Shown here in pieces: positions 43,093-51,835 of a stretch of 64,000 nt of DNA. Each line of letters starts with the position of its first letter. Positions within the stretch are counted from its first letter, which is position 1. The stretch is from Lactonifactor longoviformis DSM 17459 (GTDB taxonomy: Bacteria; Bacillota; Clostridia; Lachnospirales; Lachnospiraceae), in NCBI RefSeq assembly GCF_900129135.1, contig NZ_FQVI01000010.1, positions 80,570 through 144,569 on the forward strand, given 5' to 3'. The position numbers and the translations under genes are program-made. The notes beneath the pieces are model-generated. The model had not been told where the DNA came from, did no database searches, and saw only the letters and a list, made by a program, of their open reading frames with translations.

Positions 43093-46000
43093 ATGAAGAA
43101 TAGAAAGCTTAAAAGATTTTCGGCATTGCTTTTGGCGGTAACGATGGTATGGCCCTCTTCAATTAGTTTTGCTGAAGGAGAGGAGACGGTAACTGTACCG
43201 GAGCCGTATTATGAATTTACTTTTGATGAAGGAGTGAATGGGACCGAAATCGTGAATCAGGGCACGAAGGAAGGAGCAACGGCACAAATTGGAGGCGCAG
43301 GGGAAGGTCTCGGCGTTGTGGACGATGTACAGAGAAGCTCCAAGGTGCTCAACCTGCCCGGGGGCGGACTTAATCAGGGGTATCTGACACTGCCTGATAA
43401 TATGTTTGAAGATGTAACCGATGAAGGTTTTGCATTTTCATTCTGGATTGATGTGGATGAGAGTGCGGTTCATTATAACCGCATTTTCTCTGCATCGCCT
43501 ATAGAGCTGAATTCCAACAACGGAGACGGTGGGAAATGGAACGCCCCTGAGTTCACCTTTGTGACAGGAGGCACAGACACTGCTTCAGGTGCTTATAATA
43601 CTTCTATTATGATGTCTGACCGCTCAAGCCAGATGAAACTTGTGTGGGACAGGCCGTTCACGAAGGGGCAGTGGCAGCATGTGACTATCAGCGTAAGCCC
43701 GGATACGTATGACGTATATCTGGATGGCGAACAGGTAGGCACAACGGACAAGAATGGGAACCAGGAGCAGATATTACAGTCATTATTCAAAAATAACGGT
43801 GAAGAACTGAAAAAATACACAAACAATGCAATCGGCCGTTCTGTATATTCTACAGACGCGGATTTGAAAGCGAAAATCGACGAATTCCGATTTTACAATG
43901 TGGCGCTGACAAAAGAACAGGCGAAGAAGGCATATGATTCCTATGCAGTCGGCTTCGATAAGCTGGAACAGCTTAAGGCAGAGATTGAACAGGCAAAGGA
44001 ACAGAGTATAAGCTATTATACAAGACAGACGTATGAAGCGCTTCAGACTAAAATTGCAGAGGCCGAAGCTGTTCTTGCCAATCCGGTCACGGAGTCTAAT
44101 GTAGATAATATGATAGCAGAACTTAAGGCAGCGGCAGGCCAGCTTGAGTATTATGAGGGCGTGACGGCGGATACTGTGTTTACGAATGCCCAGCTTCAGG
44201 CGGAGACGGGAGAGGCTGAAGAGCTTTTAAAGCAGAATGCGCTGACGGATGAAAGTAAAGAGGCATTGAATACGACGGTGGAAGCAGCAAAAGGAGTACT
44301 TGAAAAAGGCGAGGCCGCAGGACAGGATGCCGTTGATGAGGCACTGGTTAATCTGCGCAAGGCAGCAGGAGAAGCAAAGTATAAGGCGGCTCTGCATTTT
44401 GACGCATCACAGAATACAGGAGATTTACTCCACGGTTCCACAGGCTTTCTCTATGGGGTCAGTGAGGTAAATGTACCATCCATTGATTTGATAAAAGCGA
44501 TCCAGCCTAAGATACTGGTTCAGAAGGCGGCGGACGGCAAACAGCATCCCTCCGGGGACGGATATCGTCTGACAGACTATCTGGATGAGTGCGGCGTGGA
44601 GAATATACAGATATATCTTCAGGATTATTATCTTCAGTGGCCTTATGAGAATACCGGCATAGGGGATTATCAGGAAAAGGTCCGCACCGTTGTCACAAAG
44701 ATGGTGGAGGGAAAGTCAGATGAAGAGCTTGTGGGATATAGCTTTGTACTCTTTAATGAACCGGATAATATCTGGTACGGAAGTAATATTAGCAAATTGT
44801 GCACAGACTGGAAGACAATATATGATACCGTAAAGGGAATTAATTCTTCCCTGAAAGTCGCAGGCCCGAATTTTGCAAGCTATAAGTCCGGTGCGTACAA
44901 ACAGTTTTTCGAGTTCTGTCAAAAGAACAACTGCCTGCCGGAATATATCACGTGGCATGAATTGCAGAAGGATAAGCTGACATCCTTTAAGTCCCATTGT
45001 GATGAAGTAAGAGGGTACGTGGATACTTATTATGAAGGTTCCGGAATTGACCCGATTCTCTTTGTGAATGAAACCGTGAACTTTGATGATGTGGGGACAC
45101 CGGGTCAGCTGGTGAACTGGCTTGCAATCTTTGAAGAAGAGAAGATATATGCTTCCCTGCCTTACTGGGGACTGGCAAACAGCTTAAACGAGCTGGCGGC
45201 TGAGAATAATAAGCCGAATGGTGCATGGTGGACCTATAAGTGGTATGCACAGATGACAGGACACACCATACCTATTACGTTAGAGAACATAGGAAACCCA
45301 AGCGCATACGGAAGACTGTACGGACTATCCAGTGTAGACGACAGCAGTAATATGATATACACGTTGTTCGGCGGACAGGCCGGAAGCCAGACGGTCTGCA
45401 TTGATAATATTAAAAACACCGACACATTCAAAGAAGCCGACAGCGCGCACGTTAAAATATACCGCTCCAAGTATACGGGACATCATGGTTTTGCAGACGA
45501 TATTCCGGCTGTGTTTGAGGGGGATGTAAAATTCACAGGCAGCAGCTTGGTATATACCGTAGAAAATGCGGAACTGATGGATTCCTATTATGCGGTAGTG
45601 ACGCCTGCAACCGGGAAAGAAGGCACGGCTGTGGGAGCATGGCAGGAAACCTATGAAGCAGAAGACGCGGCTCTGCTTGGAGGGGCATCGGCATTTACGA
45701 AGACAGGAGGCAGCGACCTGGCCCGTTCCAACCGTGCGGAGGTTGGCGCCATGAACGCGGAAGGAGATGGGGTGGAATTCTCTGTGGATGTGCCGGAGGA
45801 CGGAACATACCGTCTGAATGTATACTATTCCAGCCAGGCTCCACAGGTAGACCCTATGAGTCTTGAATATGTGGAGAATGGCGGACAGAACCGTGCTATA
45901 GGAGCGATTGTAAATCATAAGCTGAGTATAGACGGCAAAGAGCAGCAGGAGATATCCTATGACTCCACTGTCAAATGGGGCTATTATAATTATAAGACCG

Positions 46001-47424
46001 TTTATGTCGACCTTACGGCAGGAGCCCATCAAATTAAGCTAACCTACACCGGGGAAAACCAGAACGGGAAACAGGTGAATTCCATGCTTTGTGCGCTTCT
46101 GGATAAGATTGACCTGACTAAGGTAAGGGAGACAGAAGGGAAGATTGTAGTGGAACCGGAAGAATTGGCAGGAACAGAGGAAGGATTCTCACTTTCCCAG
46201 GAGAATGGAGACTATACAGGAGCAGGTTATGCGGCAGGGAGCGGGGATTTTAGCTTCTATGTCTGTGCACCGAGAGACGGATATTACAGCATATCTTCCG
46301 ACGGCAGCGGAAGTGCGGTGCTTAGTAAGAGCTCCATGCAGTATGCGGCGGATGCCAAAGCGGAATCCGAGGTTGGCGTGACATGGAAAGAACTTCAGAC
46401 ACTTACACTCGGTAAGGACAATGCGGGTATCATCTATCTTGCGGCCGGAATGAATGAGCTAAAGCTTAGCGGCGACGGACTTGTTCTGGACCAGATAGTA
46501 TTTACAGAGGACAAAGATGCCACGGAAAAAGGAACAATTGTTATTGAGGCAGAGGATTGTGAAACATCCGGAACCGATGCAGAGGATGGATATAATTACC
46601 TCAGAGGAAGTACGGCAGTACCTGAAATAACAGAAAACAGCTATGCTTCCGGGGGGAAGGCAGTAGAAGGATTCCGCGGAGGCAAGGATAATGTGCTCAG
46701 CCTTAAGGTCAATGCAGAAACCGCAGGCGACTATAAGCTGTCTGTATTTTACTCCAACGATGAGCCGGCGCCGGTAATGCAGAAACAAGATGGCAGTAAT
46801 TATGTACATCCGTACAACACAGATCTGGTGGAGAGATATGCCCAAATCAGCGTGAACGGAGGAACACCGCAGACGGTTTATTTCAGGAATACATTCTGCT
46901 GGGACGTATATAAGAATGTTGTGCTGGATGTATCCCTTCAGGCGGGAGAGAATACGATAACATTTACCAACGATAATTCTTACAAATTCAGTGCGGTACA
47001 GGATGACTTTACCCCGCGGCTCGATAAGTTTGAGATATCTGCTGCTGTGGCAGGAAGCACGGTAGTTCCAGACAACCCGGATACGCCGGACAATCCGGAC
47101 ACACCAGACAACCCGGACACGCCAGACAACCCGGATACGCCGGACAATCCGGACACACCAGACAACCCGGATACCCCGGACAACCCTGATACGCCGGACA
47201 ACCCGGATACACCAGACAATCCCGATACGCCGGTTAATCCGAATACGCCGGGTAATTCAGGCACACCAAATAATTCAGGTACTTCGGATAAGCGGGCAAC
47301 AGGCATCAAAGATAAGGTTAATACGGGAGATACCGCAAATGTACTGCCATACATATGTATTATGGTGATTATGGCAGGAGCTATTGTTTCCGTGGTTATA
47401 ATCAAAAGGAAAAAACGCAGATAA
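43093..47424 (+). CDS. Giant surface glycosidase: LamG, GH-A-like catalytic domain, CBM6-like modules, anchored C-terminus
   Basis: 1443 residues. A signal peptide ends near A27. A LamG/concanavalin-like domain spans about 33-285 and two FIVAR-like helical repeats about 288-432. From about 435 to 840 lies a TIM-barrel-like domain with LFNEPDN (E556, candidate acid/base) and LFVNETVNF (E660, candidate nucleophile), the pattern of clan GH-A. CBM6-like EAED modules begin near 853 and 1148, with a related module between. Nine PDNPDT repeats (1326-1379) form a wall spacer, followed by VNTGD (1409-1413), a membrane segment and KRKKRR: a sorting-signal-like end without canonical LPXTG. I cannot assign a GH family. 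It belongs to the importer operon and probably releases oligosaccharides at the surface. Confidence 0.82.
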   Translation: MKNRKLKRFSALLLAVTMVWPSSISFAEGEETVTVPEPYYEFTFDEGVNGTEIVNQGTKEGATAQIGGAGEGLGVVDDVQRSSKVLNLPGGGLNQGYLTLPDNMFEDVTDEGFAFSFWIDVDESAVHYNRIFSASPIELNSNNGDGGKWNAPEFTFVTGGTDTASGAYNTSIMMSDRSSQMKLVWDRPFTKGQWQHVTISVSPDTYDVYLDGEQVGTTDKNGNQEQILQSLFKNNGEELKKYTNNAIGRSVYSTDADLKAKIDEFRFYNVALTKEQAKKAYDSYAVGFDKLEQLKAEIEQAKEQSISYYTRQTYEALQTKIAEAEAVLANPVTESNVDNMIAELKAAAGQLEYYEGVTADTVFTNAQLQAETGEAEELLKQNALTDESKEALNTTVEAAKGVLEKGEAAGQDAVDEALVNLRKAAGEAKYKAALHFDASQNTGDLLHGSTGFLYGVSEVNVPSIDLIKAIQPKILVQKAADGKQHPSGDGYRLTDYLDECGVENIQIYLQDYYLQWPYENTGIGDYQEKVRTVVTKMVEGKSDEELVGYSFVLFNEPDNIWYGSNISKLCTDWKTIYDTVKGINSSLKVAGPNFASYKSGAYKQFFEFCQKNNCLPEYITWHELQKDKLTSFKSHCDEVRGYVDTYYEGSGIDPILFVNETVNFDDVGTPGQLVNWLAIFEEEKIYASLPYWGLANSLNELAAENNKPNGAWWTYKWYAQMTGHTIPITLENIGNPSAYGRLYGLSSVDDSSNMIYTLFGGQAGSQTVCIDNIKNTDTFKEADSAHVKIYRSKYTGHHGFADDIPAVFEGDVKFTGSSLVYTVENAELMDSYYAVVTPATGKEGTAVGAWQETYEAEDAALLGGASAFTKTGGSDLARSNRAEVGAMNAEGDGVEFSVDVPEDGTYRLNVYYSSQAPQVDPMSLEYVENGGQNRAIGAIVNHKLSIDGKEQQEISYDSTVKWGYYNYKTVYVDLTAGAHQIKLTYTGENQNGKQVNSMLCALLDKIDLTKVRETEGKIVVEPEELAGTEEGFSLSQENGDYTGAGYAAGSGDFSFYVCAPRDGYYSISSDGSGSAVLSKSSMQYAADAKAESEVGVTWKELQTLTLGKDNAGIIYLAAGMNELKLSGDGLVLDQIVFTEDKDATEKGTIVIEAEDCETSGTDAEDGYNYLRGSTAVPEITENSYASGGKAVEGFRGGKDNVLSLKVNAETAGDYKLSVFYSNDEPAPVMQKQDGSNYVHPYNTDLVERYAQISVNGGTPQTVYFRNTFCWDVYKNVVLDVSLQAGENTITFTNDNSYKFSAVQDDFTPRLDKFEISAAVAGSTVVPDNPDTPDNPDTPDNPDTPDNPDTPDNPDTPDNPDTPDNPDTPDNPDTPDNPDTPVNPNTPGNSGTPNNSGTSDKRATGIKDKVNTGDTANVLPYICIMVIMAGAIVSVVIIKRKKRR
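47068..47229 (+). repeat. Nine 18-bp tandem repeats encoding PDNPDT
   Basis: Nine uninterrupted 18-base units encode PDNPDT, then degenerate into PVNPNT and GNSGT-type units. Third-position changes are scattered among the copies. This is the wall-spanning linker of the surface glycosidase and a likely place for length variation. Confidence 0.92.
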
Positions 47425-47439
47425 AGAAAGGGCAGAAAA

Positions 47440-49551
47440 ATGGCAGTGGAAATATTAAAAGAATATCATCTGGGAGACATGACAGTCAGATATCTTACAG
47501 ACTCGGAAGACGGACAGACAGGACTTATGCTGCTGCCTCTTGAGGCGGCCTATTATAAAATGCCTGAAAAAGATATGAATATGGAATCCCTGGTTCAGTT
47601 TAAGCTGACCGGAGATATCTATAATGAGGCATATGCAATGGGGGCCTCTATGAGAAACGGAGAGTCTGTCCGAAGACTCCGGTACCACTCACAGTCATGT
47701 GAGACAGATAAGGGAGGTATAAGGATAGATACTGTTCTCAGGGATGACCGCATGTATGAGGTGACACACCATCTGGAATGGAAAGAGGGGATGCCTTATG
47801 TCAGGATGTATTGTACTTTTGAAAATAAAAGCCAGGCATCCTGTAAGCTTGAGATGATGGAAAGCTTTTCTTTGGGAGGCCTTTCGCCTTATCTGGAAGG
47901 GGATGGACATGAGTGCCTGAACCTGCACCGGATACGGAGTGTATGGAGCCAGGAGGGCCGGCATGAAGTGATCCCGGTGGAAGACCTGCAGCTTGAGCCT
48001 GCATGGGATCCCCACGCCGTCCGCTGTGAAAGGTTCGGGCAGGCAGGTTCTATGCCCGTGAATAAGTTTTTTCCGTTTGCAGCCATAGAAGATTGTAAAA
48101 ATCATATATTCTGGGGCGCACAGATTGCGCACAATGCTTCCTGGCAGATGGAAGTTTACCGGAAGGATGACGGACTTGCATTAAGCGGGGGGCTTGCAGA
48201 CAGGGAATTCGGGCACTGGATGAAGGAAGTACGGCCGGGAGAATCGTTTATTACGCCGCAGGCTATTGTAACTACAGCCTGCACGGATTCCTTTGATCTT
48301 TTTACCGGGCGGCTTACAGAAGCGGCGGTGGAAAATATGGAGGAAATGCCAAAGAGCGAGCAGGAACTGCCGCTGGTCTTCAATGAATACTGTACCACTT
48401 GGGGGAATCCCTCCCATGAAAATATCATGGAGATCATTGAAAAGATAAAGGGAAAAGGTTTCCAGTATTTTGTGATTGACTGTGGCTGGTACAAGGAGGA
48501 AGGAATTCCGTGGGATATCAGCATGGGAGATTATGAGGTGTCAAAAAACTTATTCCCCGGCGGACTGGAAAAAACAGTAAAGGCAATCCAGGATGCAGGG
48601 ATGATCCCGGGACTGTGGTTTGAGATTGAAAATGTTGGAAGTGCGTCCCGGGCTTATCATCTGGAAGAACATTTGCTGCACAAAGACGGAGAAGTCCTTA
48701 CCAGCTATTTCCGGCGTTTCTGGGATATGACCGACCCGTGGGTAGAAGAATACCTGACGGAAAAAGTAATCGGTACTCTGAAGAAATATGGTTTCGGATA
48801 TATGAAAATAGATTATAACGAAACCATTGGAATCGGATGTGACGGAGCAGAATCTCTTGGAGAGGGGCTGCGCAGGAATATGGAAGCATCCTTCCGTTTC
48901 ATTGAAAAAGTGAAAAGAGAGGTGCCGGATATTGTGCTGGAGAACTGCTCGTCCGGCGGACACCGCCTGGAGCCGGGATTCATGTCACAGATGAGTATGG
49001 CGTCTTTTTCCGATGCACATGAGTGTGTGGAGATACCGGTTATCGCAGCGAATCTGCACAGGGTCATCCATCCCAGGCAGAGCCAGATATGGGCGGTTAT
49101 CCGCACAGATGACTCATTGAAGAGGATTGCATACTCAGTGGCTGCAACATTTCTGGGAAGGCTTTGCATCTCTGGTGATGTTACCGGACTTACAGGCGAA
49201 CAGTGGGAAATATTGGAAAGAGGTATGAGCTTTTATCAGAAAATTGCACCTGTGATTAAGGAGGGGCAGTCGTATCTTTATGGTTCGCATATAAGAAGTA
49301 TGCGGCACCCAAAGGGATGGCAGGCATTGGTAAGAGTAGGCAGAAATGGAGAGGCTTATGTGGTACTGCACACATTTGATGGGGAGCTTCCTGAATGGAT
49401 AGAAGTTACACTGCCGGAAACATGTCCGACGCAGATACAGGAAGTCTACTCTGATACTCCGGTGCAGATTGAGATAAAAGAGGGCATATTAAAGTATCGT
49501 ACAAATGAGCCTTATAAAGCGGCAGCAGTAATGCTGACGGCATACGAATGA
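47440..49551 (+). CDS. GH36-like alpha-galactosidase/alpha-N-acetylgalactosaminidase (divergent subgroup)
   Basis: 703 residues, no signal peptide, so intracellular. The GH36/clan GH-D barrel is visible: nucleophile D458 in YMKIDYNE, the ENCSSGGHRLEPG turn, and acid/base D525 in SFSDAHE. These differ from the canonical VKWDMNR and WTSDDTD motifs of the enzyme at 57145, so this is a separate subgroup. Substrate could be alpha-galactosides or alpha-GalNAc residues of mucin-type glycans; not decidable here. It starts 15 bases after the surface glycosidase, with AAAGGG upstream, and should cleave imported oligosaccharides. A close paralog lies at 51836. Confidence 0.85.
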   Translation: MAVEILKEYHLGDMTVRYLTDSEDGQTGLMLLPLEAAYYKMPEKDMNMESLVQFKLTGDIYNEAYAMGASMRNGESVRRLRYHSQSCETDKGGIRIDTVLRDDRMYEVTHHLEWKEGMPYVRMYCTFENKSQASCKLEMMESFSLGGLSPYLEGDGHECLNLHRIRSVWSQEGRHEVIPVEDLQLEPAWDPHAVRCERFGQAGSMPVNKFFPFAAIEDCKNHIFWGAQIAHNASWQMEVYRKDDGLALSGGLADREFGHWMKEVRPGESFITPQAIVTTACTDSFDLFTGRLTEAAVENMEEMPKSEQELPLVFNEYCTTWGNPSHENIMEIIEKIKGKGFQYFVIDCGWYKEEGIPWDISMGDYEVSKNLFPGGLEKTVKAIQDAGMIPGLWFEIENVGSASRAYHLEEHLLHKDGEVLTSYFRRFWDMTDPWVEEYLTEKVIGTLKKYGFGYMKIDYNETIGIGCDGAESLGEGLRRNMEASFRFIEKVKREVPDIVLENCSSGGHRLEPGFMSQMSMASFSDAHECVEIPVIAANLHRVIHPRQSQIWAVIRTDDSLKRIAYSVAATFLGRLCISGDVTGLTGEQWEILERGMSFYQKIAPVIKEGQSYLYGSHIRSMRHPKGWQALVRVGRNGEAYVVLHTFDGELPEWIEVTLPETCPTQIQEVYSDTPVQIEIKEGILKYRTNEPYKAAAVMLTAYE

Positions 49552-49571
49552 TGAAAAGGGGAGAACCAAAG

Positions 49572-49805
49572 ATGGAACGTAAAGTAACTGTACAATTCAG
49601 AACATTGAAACGGGCAAAGGAATTTGTTGACAGAATTAGCCCTCTCAATTGTGAAGTTGATATGCTGTTCGGTAAGACAGCGTTAGAAGCCAGATATTTG
49701 GATAATCTCGCCGGACTTGACATGGGAGTTCCGCAGAGAATACTGATTTACGGTGACAATGTGGAAGTGATGAGGGCCGAAGAGGTTGTAGCTGAATATT
49801 TGTAA
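49572..49805 (+). CDS. Degenerate HPr-like protein lacking both phosphorylation sites
   Basis: 77 residues from ATG 49572, which has AGGGGAG 8 bases upstream; an ATG at 49548 overlapping the GH36 stop lacks a site. The length and pattern resemble the HPr phosphocarrier fold of Lachnospiraceae HPr-like proteins (VTVQFRTLKRAKEFVDRISP, then EVDMLFGKTALEARYLDNLAGLDM). The active His15 region is not conserved, and the Ser46 position (KSIMG in HPr) reads RYLDN. If it is an HPr relative it cannot carry phosphate in the usual way and might act as a binding partner of other proteins. The similarity is weak; it could be a different small fold. It probably belongs to the upstream glycan operon. Confidence 0.5.
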   Translation: MERKVTVQFRTLKRAKEFVDRISPLNCEVDMLFGKTALEARYLDNLAGLDMGVPQRILIYGDNVEVMRAEEVVAEYL

Positions 49806-49886
49806 CAAGAGTAAAAATTATAATTTTAAGTATCACAAACAAAATATTGGGGTCAGGCGAAGGCAGCCAGTATTCTTATGACAGGT

Positions 49887-49943
49887 CAGCCGGCAATCAC
49901 GCACACAGTTCGTAATTTGGATAATGAGCGTGGATGCCGGCTG
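49887..49943 (+). repeat. Long imperfect hairpin (16-bp arms)
   Basis: 49887-49902 pairs with 49928-49943 at 15 of 16 positions, one of them a G-T; the loop is 25 bases. Only three T follow on the + strand, so it is a poor terminator. It may be a processed RNA structure or the relic of a small mobile repeat. It lies in a 516-base stretch without an intact gene. Confidence 0.65.
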
Positions 49944-49966
49944 TTTATGCATAGTAAATAGTGGTG

Positions 49967-50215
49967 TGGAGCTTATGCCGAAGAGGCGTACTCCCTTTAA
50001 CAATAAAGTCTGATGCACCTGTGCCGTATTTTGCAGCAGTGATAGTCTTGATATACTGATTGGAATAGACATCAATAATCATCTGCCAATAGTTTTGTCC
50101 GAGAAAATCTACCGTTGTATTTTTCTTTTTTTGTTTTACAAGTTCCTTTACAAGCATCTGAATATCATCCGATGCTGTATCTCTTTGCGTATCGAATTTT
50201 AAGAAAACCAGTTCT
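49967..50215 (-). pseudogene. Remnant of a regulator, perhaps TipAS-type C-terminal domain
   Basis: On the minus strand an open stretch without its own start region encodes roughly 70-80 residues, including LVKELVKQ, a central LGQNYWQMIIDVYSNQYIK and YGTGASDFIVKG. The last segment resembles the end of TipAS-like drug-recognition domains of MerR regulators (pattern YGxGxxxF). A stop lies immediately upstream and no DNA-binding domain is found, so if real it is a decayed gene fragment. The assignment is tentative. Confidence 0.35.
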
Positions 50216-50225
50216 TAATTATTTG

Positions 50226-50254
50226 TTGCAATCGTAAGCAGTATCTATTATAAT
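50226..50254 (+). promoter_or_regulatory. Promoter of the glutamine amidotransferase-like gene
   Basis: TTGCAA (50226-50231), a 17-base spacer and TATAAT (50249-50254). Confidence 0.75.
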
Positions 50255-50261
50255 GAGTGCG

Positions 50262-50300
50262 GGACAATGAGGTTCGGAACAGGACTTCATTGTCCTTTTT
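50262..50300 (+). terminator. Hairpin plus T-run at the very start of the transcript (leader attenuator?)
   Basis: GGACAATGA (50262-50270) pairs perfectly with TCATTGTCC (50287-50295), followed by five T. The expected transcription start is at about 50261, so the hairpin forms the first 35 nt of the mRNA, 22 bases before the start codon. Confidence 0.65.
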
Positions 50301-50321
50301 GAATGGATTGGAGGAAAGATT

Positions 50322-51026
50322 ATGAGCAGACCTATTATTGGTGTCATACCCTTAGTTGACATGAAAAAGAACAGTTATTGGATGCTTCCCGGCTATTTGG
50401 ACGCACTGTTAGAGGCAGGCGGCACACCCTTCATGCTTCCCCTGACTTCGGATCTGGCTATTCTGGAACAGTTGAGCAGAATGTGTGATGGATTCCTTTT
50501 CACTGGCGGGCAGGATATATCACCGGACCTGTATGGAGAAGCTCCCCTGCCATCCTGCAAAGAGTGCTGCAGACCGCGGGACGAAATGGAAAAAAGTCTT
50601 TTCCGTTTGCTGTATGAACAGAACAAACCTGTTTTAGGAATCTGCCGAGGCATACAGGCCATCAATGCCTTTCTGGGAGGTACACTTTACCAGGATCTGC
50701 CCATGCAGGCGGCCTCCAGTGTGGAACATCATCAGTCCCCTCCCTATGACAAACCAGTACATAAAGTGGAAATCATAGAGGATACCCCACTGTTCAAACT
50801 CCTTAACCAGAAAGAAATTTCTGTGAATAGTTATCACCATCAGGCAGTTAAGAGCTTGTCCCCTAACTTAAAAATGATGGCCTGCTCCCCTGACGGCATC
50901 ACAGAAGCGGTATATGCACCGAAGAAAAAATATGTATGGGCTGTCCAGTGGCATCCTGAATTTTCCTACTTAAAGGATGACATCAGCAGAAAAATTTTTA
51001 GAAGTTTTATTGAAGCAGCAAGATGA
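50322..51026 (+). CDS. Class-I glutamine amidotransferase-like hydrolase (peptidase C26, PuuD-like)
   Basis: 234 residues, family of gamma-glutamyl-GABA hydrolases. The triad is complete: C108 in GICRGIQAINA, H211 and E213 in WHPEF. The N-terminal RPIIGVIPLVD and FLFTGGQDISPDLYGE are family hallmarks. Such enzymes cut gamma-glutamyl amides of polyamines, GABA or similar amines. GGAGG lies 13 to 17 bases before ATG 50322 and a promoter with a leader hairpin precedes it. It has no evident link to the flanking glycan genes and sits in an insert between two related loci. The exact substrate is unknown. Confidence 0.85.
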   Translation: MSRPIIGVIPLVDMKKNSYWMLPGYLDALLEAGGTPFMLPLTSDLAILEQLSRMCDGFLFTGGQDISPDLYGEAPLPSCKECCRPRDEMEKSLFRLLYEQNKPVLGICRGIQAINAFLGGTLYQDLPMQAASSVEHHQSPPYDKPVHKVEIIEDTPLFKLLNQKEISVNSYHHQAVKSLSPNLKMMACSPDGITEAVYAPKKKYVWAVQWHPEFSYLKDDISRKIFRSFIEAAR

Positions 51027-51172
51027 GGCGTGGAAATCCGGGATTGTGAATGATGGTGCTTTGCGATAAAATAAGGGGTAAAGGAAGATATTTTTTGGAA
51101 CTAGGATATGATGCAATCGTGCGCAGAAGCGTTATAGTTTAGGTATGCGCCTAACGAAAGGAGAAGATTTTT

Positions 51173-51475
51173 ATGTTTGAATGTGCTTTTATTTATGTAG
51201 CAGATGGACTCAATCCAGAGAGACAGAGGGCGGTCATCCCGTCTGATACAATCAATATGAATGTAATCGGAGTGAAGAATTACGAAGAGGCGGAGGCAGT
51301 AGCGAAAGAGATGGCGGAAAAGGGCTGTTCCGCGATTGAACTTTGTGCAGGTTTCGGTAACGAAGGTATTTATAGAATAAAAAAAGCAGTTGGTCCTAAA
51401 GTCGCAGTGGGAGCTGTAAAATTTGATTTCCATCCCGCATTTGGTTTTAAAAGCGGAGATGAAATGTTTCAATAA
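51173..51475 (+). CDS. DUF6506-family small protein
   Basis: 100 residues, resembling the DUF6506 family of short conserved proteins of unknown function. FECAFIYVADGLNPERQRAVI and KGCSAIELCAGFGNEGIYRIKKAVG look well conserved, and the fold appears alpha/beta, with a repeat of VAVGAVKFD type near the end. AAAGGAG lies 8 bases before ATG 51173. No function can be given. The 146 bases before it contain a short TTAGG/CCTAA hairpin but no clear promoter. Confidence 0.65.
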   Translation: MFECAFIYVADGLNPERQRAVIPSDTINMNVIGVKNYEEAEAVAKEMAEKGCSAIELCAGFGNEGIYRIKKAVGPKVAVGAVKFDFHPAFGFKSGDEMFQ

Positions 51476-51597
51476 ATCGTAAAGATAAGTTTACTTCTAT
51501 TGGTTGGATGGAGGCGAGGTTACGCATCTATATAAGACGTGTTGTATTGTGTGAAATTACCGGGGTGGATTAAAACAATAAGTAAAAGAGCTGGGTG

Positions 51598-51632
51598 AAG
51601 CGGCAAATCATTAGATGATTTGCCGCTTTTTT
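51598..51632 (+). terminator. Strong terminator in the gap before the second GH36-like gene
   Basis: A perfect 14-bp stem (51598-51611 with 51615-51628), a TAG loop and a T-run to 51632. It ends the DUF6506 transcript. The rest of the 360-base gap 51476-51835 has no credible gene: a short + strand frame near 51630-51735 ending in a hydrophobic stretch could be a gene relic, but has no start or family. Confidence 0.88.
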
Positions 51633-51835
51633 CAAAGAGCATACCAATTGTTTCAACCCTTAAAAAGTATGGAAGGCGGGCTGCTTGTCCTGGCTGCAGG
51701 ATTTTTGACTTATTCCTATTTCCATACAGGTTAAATATGCGGCAAAAATACAAGCCAATCAAGCATTAATGCATGGAGCAGCATATCCTTGTATGTTAGA
51801 CTCAGACTATATTTCATAAAGACAGGAGGAGATAT

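Noticed and set aside
46980..47405. Minus-strand ORF of 141 codons with SGVSGL repeats
   Set aside because: It is the antisense reading of the PDNPDT repeat and neighbouring domain; no ribosome site, and the repetitive pattern is forced by the coding strand.
47311..47424. Canonical LPXTG sorting signal at the end of the first surface glycosidase
   Set aside because: Only VNTGD precedes the membrane segment, so a sortase substrate is possible but the classical motif is absent.
49833..50075. Second minus-strand ORF overlapping the regulator relic
   Set aside because: Different frame from the fragment with TipAS-like features; low-complexity and without a ribosome site.
51520..51762. Minus-strand ORF of 80 codons in the gap before the second GH36-like gene
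   Set aside because: It runs straight through a strong terminator hairpin and has no ribosome site.
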